Of a DNA stretch of 64,000 nt, positions 8,921 through 16,857 are shown piece after piece. The position numbers and the translations under genes are program-made. Source of the stretch: Allorhizocola sp044869915 (GTDB lineage Bacteria; Actinomycetota; Actinomycetes; Mycobacteriales; Micromonosporaceae); assembly GCA_044869915.1 (NCBI GenBank), contig JBIOYB010000676.1, positions 1-64,000 on the forward strand, given 5' to 3'. The notes beneath the pieces are model-generated. The model was not told the DNA's origin. It saw nothing but the letters and a program-made list of their open reading frames with translations, and made no database searches. How positions within the stretch are numbered: position 1 is the stretch's first letter; each line of letters begins with the position of its first letter.

Positions 8921-9996
8921 CGGGTCACCATTGCCCGGATCAGGCTGGTGTAGCGGCCGGGTTCGCCCAGGCCCGCCAGCAGCGCCGCCCCGCCGAGGCC
9001 GTCGGTGAGGGGAGCCCGCAGCGACACTGTGGAGTTGCGGAGCCACGTGCCACCCAGGCCCGTCGGCAGTGCAGTGCCGTCGGTGAGGGGTGCCCGCAGC
9101 GACAACGTGGAGCTGAGGCCCGTGGCAGCCGGGCATGTCGGCAGTGCCGCGCCGTCGGTGTCGTCGGTGAGGGATGCCCGCAGCGACACCGCCTCCGGAA
9201 GGCGCGTCGCGAGGGCTTGGGACAGCGTGGGGTCGGCGAGCAGGTTGCCGGTGTAAGAGACCGGCACGACACTGCCGGGTGGCCAAAGCCGGGCCGCCGC
9301 GACGATGGTCGCCGCCAGCTGTCCGGCGGCCTCGGTCACGATGGCGCGGGCGGTCTCGTCGCTTGGGGCGAGGGCGAGGACCTCCCGGGCGAAGGCGGCG
9401 ACGAGCCGGACCGCGTCGGGGCGCGGATAGATCGCCTCGGCGATGCCGTCGAGGTCGCCGAGGACGGCGGCTGCCCGGTCGGCCAGAGCCGTTGCGGCGC
9501 CACGGCCGTCGTGCGCGCGCATGGCCGCGTCGAGACCCCGGCTGCCGATCCAATAGCCGCCGCCCGCGTCGCCGAAATGATGCCCCCACCCGTCAACCTG
9601 TCGCGTGGCACCGGTTTCGGTGACGGCTAGGGCGATCGCGCCGGTGCCCGCAGCGAGCACGACGCCGGGTCCGCCGCTGAGCGCGCCGGCGTGTGCGGTC
9701 ACCACGTCCCCGGTGAGCAGGACGCGATCGGCGTCGAGCCGGTGCAGCAGGTCCTGTGCCAGCTCCGCATAGCGTGACTGGTCGCCCAGCACGCTCGTGA
9801 GTCCTATCGCGACAGTGGAAACCCGCCGCGCCCCAAGCTCGCCGGCGGCGGTCTCGAGCGCGCGGACGAGGGCCGTGGCCGGATCGGCGCGATCCGTCAG
9901 GCCGGCGCCGGTCCAGAGACGCTCGACGGCGCCGCCCACGGCTGTGGCCACGCGCATGCCCGACTGCCCGACGTCGACCGCGAGGTCCGGGCGCAC
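8917..9996 (-). CDS. BadF/BadG/BcrA/BcrD-family ATPase, N-acetylglucosamine-kinase-like
   Basis: 359-residue ASKHA-fold sugar kinase. The phosphate-1 motif AVDVGQSGMRV is at the very N-terminus, LAAGTGAIALA is the phosphate-2 region, and GWGHHFGDAGGGYWIG is the diagnostic signature of N-acetylglucosamine-type kinases. The GTG at 9996 is the only start that places the first motif correctly; it lies two bases after the enolase-like remnant's stop. The C-terminal 100 residues contain three copies of a segment like VSLRAPLTDG, encoded by near-identical 25-bp DNA at 9001, 9079 and 9163. This looks like an in-frame repeat expansion not expected in the family. Probably phosphorylates an amino sugar for the SIS protein. 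Confidence 0.83.
   Translation of the reverse strand: MRPDLAVDVGQSGMRVATAVGGAVERLWTGAGLTDRADPATALVRALETAAGELGARRVSTVAIGLTSVLGDQSRYAELAQDLLHRLDADRVLLTGDVVTAHAGALSGGPGVVLAAGTGAIALAVTETGATRQVDGWGHHFGDAGGGYWIGSRGLDAAMRAHDGRGAATALADRAAAVLGDLDGIAEAIYPRPDAVRLVAAFAREVLALAPSDETARAIVTEAAGQLAATIVAAARLWPPGSVVPVSYTGNLLADPTLSQALATRLPEAVSLRASLTDDTDGAALPTCPAATGLSSTLSLRAPLTDGTALPTGLGGTWLRNSTVSLRAPLTDGLGGAALLAGLGEPGRYTSLIRAMVTR
9001..9187. repeat. three copies of a 25-bp repeat inside the kinase gene
   Basis: Copies start at 9001, 9079 and 9163 (spacings 78 and 84 bases, both multiples of three). Each differs from the next by one base. They encode the repeated VSLRAPLTD-like segment on the minus strand, so the array stays in frame. 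Confidence 0.85.
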
Positions 9997-9998
9997 CC

Positions 9999-10714
9999 TC
10001 AGCTCACCTCGACGTGGCCGCCGCGCACGCGCACCAGCTCCGGCATGTCGTGCAGCAGCCCGTCGTTGGCGGCCGGGCAGTATTGGCGGCTGTTGTACTC
10101 GAACCCCGGTGACGACCAAGGCAGGGCGGCGGCGAGCCGGGCGGAGTGCACGAGCGCCAGGTCGACGGCGGTCAGATCCTGGATGGTGACGAACATTTCG
10201 TGGCGCCGGGCGAACTCGTGCGCGCGCAACGCCAGGCTCTGCCCCTTGCTCGCCTTCACCACCAGCCCGCTCCAGCCCAGGTCGCGCAGTGCGGCGAGCT
10301 GCTCGGCGTGCGCCAGGCCCTCGTCGATGAGCACCGGTTTGAGGCGCCCGACGGCGCGCAATCCCCGCGGATCGGGTGCGGCATCGCGCGCTACTGGCTG
10401 CTCGACATAGCCAATCGCGTCGAACGCGTCGGGCTGGTCGGCCCGCAGCCGCTCGAGCAGCTCCACCACGCCGGCGGTTTCGGCGTATCCCTCGTTGGGG
10501 TCAAGCGACAGGGCCGGCCGGCCGCCGCGATGGAAGGCCGCGGCGACACGGGCCACGCCCACGGCACCGAGAGCATGCTGGCCCCGGTGCCTTGGCGGTC
10601 ACCGGATCTGACCCGCACGACCGCCATCGTGACGCTGTCGATGCTCACCCCGGAAAGGTGCAAGGGATGGGCGAAGGACACGTCGCGGAACTCTACCGCT
10701 TCCACACTAAGCAT
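9999..10714 (-). pseudogene. enolase-superfamily (mandelate racemase/muconate cyclase-like) gene with internal deletion and frameshift
   Basis: The gene starts with ATG at 10714 (MLSVEAVEFRDVSFAHPLHL, a typical capping-domain start) and reads in that frame to about 10560. From there the family sequence continues in another frame: LSLDPNEGYAE, IGYVEQPVARD, VLIDEG and VVKASKGQS, ending at TGA 9999. The second half carries the DxN, E and D metal ligands and the catalytic Lys of the barrel. About 100 or more residues that normally separate the two parts are missing, including the KxK region. The simplest reading is an internal deletion that also shifted the frame, so the product is probably non-functional. 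The start overlaps the AraC gene by 8 bases. Confidence 0.7.
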
Positions 10715-11774
10715 TGCCGTAAAGACTCCGTCGTCGATATTCGGCCGGTGGACACCCCAGGTGCCGTTTGAACACGATGCGAAAACGCTTGGCGCTGGTG
10801 TAACCGCTGCGCCCGGCGATCTGCTCGATCGGCAGGCTGGTGCCGGTCAGCAGCGCGCGGGCGTGCGCGAGGCGGCAGCCGGTCACGTATCTCAGGAAGG
10901 TCTCCCCGCGGCGGCGGCGGAACAGGTGCGAGATGTAGAACGGGCTGACCGAGACGGCCGTGGCCACCGACTCCAGGCTCAGTCCGGGATCGTCGAAGTG
11001 CCGGTCGATGTAGGTGATCACCAGATCCAGGGGATCGCCCGGCATCGGCTGGTCGCGTGCCAGGCGCGACATCAGGCCTTCCAGCCACAGGCGCAGATAT
11101 GACCGCTCGTGGATCTCGGCCACCTCGAACATGTCCGCGAGCGGCACTCCCGACCAGTCCACCGAACCGTCGGCGAGCCGGTGCGCCCCGGTCGCCTCCG
11201 CCGCGCTGAGGAGCGCGGCGATCAGCCAGTGGCGCAACGCCTCCGGGGTGGCTCCCGGCTGCGCCGCGCACCGGTCGACCCAGCGGACCAGCACCTCGAC
11301 CGCGGCTCGCCGGTCGCCGCGGCGCAGCGAGGCGGCGAGCGCGGCCTCCACCCTGACCGCGGGAACGCTTGGGCGCCTAGGACCTTCGCCGGTGTCGCCG
11401 GCCGGCAGGATGACCCGGTCGCCCGCGCCAAGGAGCAGTTTGCGGGCGGCGGTGCGAGCCGCGGCCCGCTTCGCCTGGTGAACGGCCGCGGGCGCGCCGA
11501 TCGCCACGGTCACGGTCAGCTCAGTGCCGCGGCGGATCCGGTCGCGGATCTCGTGGGCGAGGCCGGTTGCCTGTCGGGTCAGGGCTTCCCGGTCGTCGCC
11601 GGCGACAGTGACGACCCAGGCGTCCGGCGGCTCATGCGCCACGCGCACGTGCTCCAGCGAGGCGATCTCGGTGCCGCAGCGAGCGATCTGGGTGGCGGCC
11701 CAGCGCTCGCCACGGCTGCGGGCGCCGACGACAAAGTCGTCCGCGTCTACGATCATCGCAACGGCGTACCGCAT
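10707..11774 (-). CDS. AraC-family transcriptional regulator
   Basis: 355 residues with a C-terminal AraC DNA-binding domain of two helix-turn-helices (LSLESVATAVSVSPFYISHLF and PIEQIAGRSGYTSAKRFRIVF, with the usual GCPPAEYRR end). The N-terminal 200 residues are not recognised and include a GGDEF-like stretch (LTVTVAIGAP). First gene of the minus-strand operon running to 6987, so it most likely controls that operon in response to the sugar. A perfect 9-bp inverted repeat lies just upstream at 11797-11822. Confidence 0.85.
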   Translation of the reverse strand: MRYAVAMIVDADDFVVGARSRGERWAATQIARCGTEIASLEHVRVAHEPPDAWVVTVAGDDREALTRQATGLAHEIRDRIRRGTELTVTVAIGAPAAVHQAKRAAARTAARKLLLGAGDRVILPAGDTGEGPRRPSVPAVRVEAALAASLRRGDRRAAVEVLVRWVDRCAAQPGATPEALRHWLIAALLSAAEATGAHRLADGSVDWSGVPLADMFEVAEIHERSYLRLWLEGLMSRLARDQPMPGDPLDLVITYIDRHFDDPGLSLESVATAVSVSPFYISHLFRRRRGETFLRYVTGCRLAHARALLTGTSLPIEQIAGRSGYTSAKRFRIVFKRHLGCPPAEYRRRSLYGNA

Positions 11775-11796
11775 GAGCAGACCGTACAGAGAAAAC

Positions 11797-11822
11797 CACC
11801 ATTAGGCCAGTCTCTAATGGTG
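11797..11822. promoter_or_regulatory. perfect inverted repeat upstream of the AraC gene
   Basis: CACCATTAG, 8-base spacer, CTAATGGTG. It lies between the 3' end of the FAH gene and the AraC start, both minus strand. On the minus strand it is followed by GGTTTTC, so it could be a terminator for the FAH gene or an operator for the AraC operon; I cannot tell which. Confidence 0.5.
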
Positions 11823-11823
11823 A

Positions 11824-12687
11824 TTAGTGACCGACCGAAAGGCGCACTGGGTTGATCAGTGTGCCCACGCCCGCGACCGAGGCGTGCATGACGTCGCCGT
11901 CGCGCAGCGGTGCCAGGCCGGCCACCGTCCCGGTGGCGATCACATCGCCGGGCATCAGCGTCATCCCATCGGAGAGATCCTCGATCAGCCGTGGGATCCC
12001 GAACACCATGTCGCGGGTGTTGGCGTGCTGCCGCAGCCGGCCGTCCACCTCGAGACGCAGCTCGAGCTCCTGCGGATCGGGCACCTCGTCGACCGTCGCG
12101 AGATAGGGCCCGAGCGGAGCGAACGTGTCGAAGCCCTTCGCCTGATCCCAGGGCACGTTGCGCGCCATGTTCGCCAGCTGCAGATCCCGTGCCGTCACAT
12201 CGTTTATCACCGTGTACCCCGCGACCGCCTCGCGCCACCGCCGCGCCGGAAGGTCGCGCGTCTCGGTGCCGATGACGATCGCCAGCTCCACCTCGTGCTC
12301 GAGGTGCCGGGTCCGGGCGGGCGCGACCACCGGCCGCCGATGACCGATCAGCGCCGACGGTGGTTTGAAGAACAAAACCGGCTCAGGCGGCAGCTCGAGG
12401 CGACTCTCGGCCGCGTGGTCGGCGTAGTTCAGAGCGAGGCAGCAAATCTTCGTGCAGGTGGCCACGGGCGGCTCGAACAGCACGGCCTCGGCGTCGAGGC
12501 GGCGGGAGTCGGCGCGCCGCAACCGCTCCACGGCCTCGGTCAGCTCGGCCAGACCATACTCGCGCAGCAACGCAACGGGGTCGCCGGTCTTGTCAAACAC
12601 CAACGGCAGCAAACCATCTGTATCGCGGTCGAGCGCCACGACCTCGACCGGCGATCCGGCGTCGCGCCTGATTCGTGCGAGAAGCAT
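11824..12687 (-). CDS. fumarylacetoacetate hydrolase (FAH) family protein
   Basis: 287 residues with the FAH fold. Conserved pieces are ALNYADHAAE, HEVELAIVIG, the NDVTARDLQ metal-site segment, KGFDTFAPLGPY and TGTVAG. Members hydrolyse, hydrate or decarboxylate 2-oxoacids and beta-diketones in aromatic or sugar-acid pathways. Start chosen at ATG 12687 because the homologous N-terminus (MLLARIRR) begins there; the open frame upstream lacks family similarity. Divergent from the class III aminotransferase gene with a 118-bp shared promoter region. The substrate is not readable from sequence. Confidence 0.85.
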   Translation of the reverse strand: MLLARIRRDAGSPVEVVALDRDTDGLLPLVFDKTGDPVALLREYGLAELTEAVERLRRADSRRLDAEAVLFEPPVATCTKICCLALNYADHAAESRLELPPEPVLFFKPPSALIGHRRPVVAPARTRHLEHEVELAIVIGTETRDLPARRWREAVAGYTVINDVTARDLQLANMARNVPWDQAKGFDTFAPLGPYLATVDEVPDPQELELRLEVDGRLRQHANTRDMVFGIPRLIEDLSDGMTLMPGDVIATGTVAGLAPLRDGDVMHASVAGVGTLINPVRLSVGH

Positions 12688-12805
12688 GCACCACAGGGTC
12701 GCGGGCGGTCCGCTCCCGCGACAAGGCAGCACAGTTGCGATACCTACCCGATTCTTGTCCTCTTCCTTGACCGCGACCGTGCCCGGGTTCGTAGCGTCGA
12801 GAGCC

Positions 12806-14116
12806 GTGAACACCGTGACTCGCGACCAGACCAACGCCGCCCAGCTGCACGCCGCCGCCCGGAAGGTGCTCGCCGGCGGGGTGTCCAGCGACGCCCGGCG
12901 CCTGCCCGGCACGCCGCTCTATGTCGATCGCGCGGCCGGGTCCCGGCTGTGGGACGTGGACGGCAACGCTTACCTCGACTATGTGCTGGGGCAGGGTCCG
13001 GCGATCCTCGGCCACTGCCCGCCACCGGTCGTGGAGGCGATCTGTGCGCAGGCCGCCCGGGGCATCGTCTACTCGGCCCAGCATGAGGCGGAAGTGCTTG
13101 TGGCGCAACGGCTGTGCCGGATGGTCCCGGTCGCGCAGCGGGTCCGGTTCAACACCGTCGGCTCCGAGGCCGTGCACGCGGCGCTTCGCCTTGCCCGCGG
13201 CTACACCGGACGGCCGAAGGTGCTCAAGTTCGAGGGGCACTACCACGGCTGGTTCGATCCGGTGCTCTACAGCGTGCATCCGGCGTTGGACGCGGCCGGG
13301 CCGGCGCAACACCCGCAACCGGTCCCGGGCACGGGCGGGCAGCAACTCAGCTCGGCCGGCGACCTCGTGCTCGCGCCATGGAACGACCTCGATGCCCTGA
13401 GCGTCCTGCTGGAGCTGCACGGTCCGCAGATCGCGGCCGTCATCATGGAACCGGTGCTGTGCAACACCGGCGCCATCGTCCCCGATCCCGGTTACCTTTC
13501 GGGCGTACGCGAGCTGTGCGACCGCCACGGCTGCCTGCTCGTCTTCGACGAAGTGATCACGGGCTTCCGGCTGGCTCCCGGTGGTGCGCAGGAGTTCCTC
13601 GGTGTCACATCGGATCTGGCCATCTTCGGCAAGGCGATGGCCGGTGGCATGCCGGTCTCGGCGCTCGCCGGGCGTACCGAAATAATGGATTTCATCAGCG
13701 ACGGCAAGGTGGCGCACGCCGGGACGTTCAACTCCCACCCGGTCGCGATCGCAGCGGCCGAGGCCACCCTGCGGATCCTTGACGAGCAGCGCGACGAAAT
13801 CTACCCGAGGCTGTTCCGGCTCGGGACGGCGCTCATGGAGGGGATCCGCGGCGCCGCGGCGAAGGCGGGTGTGCCGCTGCTGGTCGATGGGCCGGGCCCG
13901 ATGTTTCAGATCTACCTCACGTCCGAGGATCGGGTGCGTGACTATCGCGGCTTCGCCGCCACGGACCGGGCGAAAATGGTGCGCCTGCACGGATTGTTGC
14001 TCGATCGGGGAGTCAACATGGTCCCGCGGGGGCTGTGGTTTCTGTCCTCGGCGCACACCGACGACGACGTCGAACGCACGATCGCCGCCGTCGGGAGCGC
14101 TCTGGCGCAGCTCTGA
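12806..14116 (+). CDS. class III aminotransferase, glutamate-1-semialdehyde aminomutase-like
   Basis: 436-residue PLP enzyme of fold type I. Visible are NTVGSEAVHAALRLAR (cofactor phosphate loop), FEGHYHGW, the LVFDEVITGFR aspartate and the Schiff-base lysine in FGKAMAGGMP (about K276). It resembles glutamate-1-semialdehyde 2,1-aminomutase, but its place beside a DegT aminotransferase, a FAH enzyme and a condensation-domain protein argues for a specialised amino-transfer role rather than haem synthesis. GTG 12806 is the likely start; GTG 12815 is possible. It faces the DegT gene tail-to-tail with 17 bases between stops. Confidence 0.85.
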   Translation: MNTVTRDQTNAAQLHAAARKVLAGGVSSDARRLPGTPLYVDRAAGSRLWDVDGNAYLDYVLGQGPAILGHCPPPVVEAICAQAARGIVYSAQHEAEVLVAQRLCRMVPVAQRVRFNTVGSEAVHAALRLARGYTGRPKVLKFEGHYHGWFDPVLYSVHPALDAAGPAQHPQPVPGTGGQQLSSAGDLVLAPWNDLDALSVLLELHGPQIAAVIMEPVLCNTGAIVPDPGYLSGVRELCDRHGCLLVFDEVITGFRLAPGGAQEFLGVTSDLAIFGKAMAGGMPVSALAGRTEIMDFISDGKVAHAGTFNSHPVAIAAAEATLRILDEQRDEIYPRLFRLGTALMEGIRGAAAKAGVPLLVDGPGPMFQIYLTSEDRVRDYRGFAATDRAKMVRLHGLLLDRGVNMVPRGLWFLSSAHTDDDVERTIAAVGSALAQL

Positions 14117-14133
14117 TGTCCTCTGACGGACGA

Positions 14134-15315
14134 CTAGATATGCAAGACTTTGCGGATCGCGATGGCGATGTCCGCGACGTCCTCCGCCGTGCCGAGTAGC
14201 GTCCAATGTGGAAGCCAGACCGTCCGCGCCGCGACGCGATCGGTCACCGGACAGTTCCACGGCGGCAATGGCATGCCCGATAGCGAGGCCAGCTGCTCCG
14301 CCTTGCGGCGCAGGGCGGCGTTGCGATGCAGCCCGGTGTAGCCCGCCATGCACGGGATCCCTTCCGCCGCAAGCGCTTTGACGAAGGCGTCCCGATCGCG
14401 GCCGGGCACCTGAAACATGAACAAGTGCAGCCCGTGCTCCGTGACCCGTGGATCGTCCTCGGGCAGCACCACCTCCGTGTCCCGCAGCAGAGACGCGAGC
14501 AGATCCGCGTTGGACACCCGCGCCGCCTGCTGCGACGGGTGCCGCTGCAGCTGCGCGGCGAGGATCGCGGCCTGGAACTCGGTCAGCCGCAGGTTGTAGC
14601 CGACGCGGTCGTGCTGATACCACCCGCCGCCGCGCACGCGTCCCAGGTTCACCATCGAATACACCTCGTCGGCGAGCCGCTCGTCGTTGGTGACAATGGC
14701 GCCGCCCTCGCCCGCGGTGATGTTTTTGCTGGTCTGGAAGCTGAACGTGCCCAGGGCGCCGATCGCGCCCACCCTGCGCCCACGCCATGACGCGCCGTGC
14801 GCCTGTGCCGCGTCCTCGATGACCGGGATCCCTTGGCGGGCACCGATTTCCAGCAGCGCGTCGAGATCGCATGGACGCCCGGCGAGGTGCACCGCCATGA
14901 TGGCCCTGGTGCGCTGCGTGATCAGCGCCTCTGTCGATTTTGGAGCTATTAGGTGGGTACTCGGGGAAATGTCGGCGAATACGGGGACCGCATTGGCGAG
15001 CAGCACCGCGCCCGCGCATGCCACGAACGTGTAGGACGGCACGATGACCTCGTCGCCGTGCCCGATGCCCAAGGCCTGCAACGCCGCGACCAAGGCCACG
15101 GTGCCGTTGGCGACACACATCCCATATGCGGCTTCTTGGTAGGCGGCGAACGCGGCCTCGAATTCGGCGACCCCGGTGCCGTGGGTGCTGCCCCACTTGC
15201 CGGAGGCGAGCACCCCGGCGAGGGCCTTCCCTTCCGTGTCGTCGGCGAAGGGCCACTGCGGGAACGGTTTTGATCGGACGGGCGTCCCGCCGTCGATCGC
15301 GAGGATGGAAGACAT
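14134..15315 (-). CDS. DegT/DnrJ/EryC1/StrS-family aminotransferase
   Basis: 393-residue PLP enzyme of the family that aminates keto-sugars or makes AHBA-type precursors. ANGTVALVAAL binds cofactor phosphate, VIEDAAQAHGASW holds the conserved Asp, and FSFQTSKNITAGEGG supplies the lysine (K197), so it is probably an active aminotransferase. ATG 15315 is preceded by AAGGTGGG. It is divergent from the condensation-domain gene (159-bp gap). Co-location with another PLP enzyme suggests synthesis or breakdown of an amino sugar or aminocyclitol. Confidence 0.87.
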   Translation of the reverse strand: MSSILAIDGGTPVRSKPFPQWPFADDTEGKALAGVLASGKWGSTHGTGVAEFEAAFAAYQEAAYGMCVANGTVALVAALQALGIGHGDEVIVPSYTFVACAGAVLLANAVPVFADISPSTHLIAPKSTEALITQRTRAIMAVHLAGRPCDLDALLEIGARQGIPVIEDAAQAHGASWRGRRVGAIGALGTFSFQTSKNITAGEGGAIVTNDERLADEVYSMVNLGRVRGGGWYQHDRVGYNLRLTEFQAAILAAQLQRHPSQQAARVSNADLLASLLRDTEVVLPEDDPRVTEHGLHLFMFQVPGRDRDAFVKALAAEGIPCMAGYTGLHRNAALRRKAEQLASLSGMPLPPWNCPVTDRVAARTVWLPHWTLLGTAEDVADIAIAIRKVLHI

Positions 15316-15474
15316 GACCCACCTTAATTCCGGATGGCAATTAGTGTGGATAGGGTAGGCCAAAATCTCACGCCAGACGACGGCATCGGCTGAACGGACC
15401 GGTGGAAAGTGCTTCCCGTCGATGGCTGTCATCGCCGGTGTGTGTTGATACTTCTGCGTGACTGTGAGGATCGG

Positions 15475-16857
15475 ATGACGGCAGGGCTTTCGGCCGTGGC
15501 CGCCTTCGCGGGGACGGCGCCTCCCGGCACGGCGCCTTTGACGTGGGGGCAGCGCGCCTATTGGCTGGCCGCCCAGCGCCGCGGCTCCAGCGCCACCCTG
15601 ATCAGCATGCGCCGGGTGCTGGCCACGCCGCGGCGGGCGGCGGCAGACGTGGACTCGGTGCTGCGCGCGATCGGCAAACTCCTCGAACGCCACAGCTCGC
15701 TGCGCACCCTGATCCACTTCGAGCAGGGGCGGCAGGAGGTGGTGGCCGGTGGTGAGCAGCCGGTGCTCGTGGTCGCCGCCGATCCGTCCGATCCATCCAA
15801 TCCGGATGGTGCCGTGACCGCGGCCAGGCTGGCCGAAACCCTGGCGCAGCAGCCGTTCGACCACGCAGCCGAGCTGCCGCAACGCATCGCACTGGTCCTC
15901 GCCGGCGACGGGGCGGTACGCCAGATCGTCATCGTCTTCAGCCACACGACCGTCGACTTCCACGCCACCGAGCTGGTCCTGCGGGACCTGCGCCTGCTGC
16001 TGCTGCGCGGCGCCGTGCCCACGCCGGCCGGACCGCAATCGGCCGACGTGGGCCAAGCCGAACAGGAGGAACAGTCCCAACGCCGCAGCCGGCGCGCGGT
16101 CTCCTACTGGCTGGACGGATTCCGGCGGCTGCCCGCAGACACGTTGCCGCGGGCCGGCCCCGAGCAGCGGCCTCGGTGGCGGCGCTGCGTGCTGGTCTCC
16201 CCGGCCGCCGACACCGCGATCCGGCTCATCTCCCGCGAGCACCAGGTCACCAGCTCGACGGTGCTGCTCGGCGCGGTCGCCGGGATGATGGCCGCGTGGT
16301 CCGGCACCGACACGTGCGGCATCCACACCATGGTCAACAACCGTGCCCTGGACCGGTATCGCGACGCGGTCACCAAGCTCAACCAGCTGGGCCTGGTCGT
16401 GGTCGACCTGTCGAGCAAACCGAGCTTTGCCCAGGCCCTGCCTCAGGTGTGGCAGGCGGCAGTCGGCGCCTATCGGCACGCCTACTACGACCCGGCACAG
16501 ATGGCCACCGCGTTCGCGGCCGCCGCACTGCCCTACGCGACCGGAGTCAGCCCGCACTGCTACTTCAACGACATCCGGCTGGCGCCGTCCGACACTGACC
16601 TGTTTGGACGAGACACGACCGAAGAAGGGGTGCGCGAAGGCATGCGCCACAGCACCTTCACGGTCGGGGACGGGATGGAACAGTTCACCTGGCGCCTGCG
16701 CATCGAAGTCATCGACGCGCACGACGGCATCGGGCTCGCCCTGACCGGGGACACCCGCTATCTGCCACCGCCGAAGGCCGAACAGTTCCTCCGGGGCGTC
16801 GAGGGGATCCTGGTGCGGGCCGCCTTCCACCCGGTGCCCTGGCCGTGGACCTCCTAG
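15475..16857 (+). CDS. stand-alone condensation-domain protein
   Basis: 460 residues resembling a nonribosomal-peptide condensation/acyltransferase domain with no carrier or adenylation domain attached. The usual HHxxxDG motif appears as SHTTVDF: the catalytic second His (about H157) and the Asp (D161) are kept, while the first His and the Gly are changed. Other family-like parts are LTWGQRAYWLAAQR at the start and MVNNRALDRYR. GTGAGGA precedes the ATG at 15475. Such free-standing proteins can form ester or amide bonds in small-molecule biosynthesis. It ends tail-to-tail with the TPR gene, sharing CTAG. Confidence 0.7.
   Translation: MTAGLSAVAAFAGTAPPGTAPLTWGQRAYWLAAQRRGSSATLISMRRVLATPRRAAADVDSVLRAIGKLLERHSSLRTLIHFEQGRQEVVAGGEQPVLVVAADPSDPSNPDGAVTAARLAETLAQQPFDHAAELPQRIALVLAGDGAVRQIVIVFSHTTVDFHATELVLRDLRLLLLRGAVPTPAGPQSADVGQAEQEEQSQRRSRRAVSYWLDGFRRLPADTLPRAGPEQRPRWRRCVLVSPAADTAIRLISREHQVTSSTVLLGAVAGMMAAWSGTDTCGIHTMVNNRALDRYRDAVTKLNQLGLVVVDLSSKPSFAQALPQVWQAAVGAYRHAYYDPAQMATAFAAAALPYATGVSPHCYFNDIRLAPSDTDLFGRDTTEEGVREGMRHSTFTVGDGMEQFTWRLRIEVIDAHDGIGLALTGDTRYLPPPKAEQFLRGVEGILVRAAFHPVPWPWTS

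Noticed and set aside
14341..14360. CAAGCGCTT inside the DegT gene as another KstR2 site
   Set aside because: Only a partial match (CTTT in place of CTTG), inside a coding region, with no nearby promoter.
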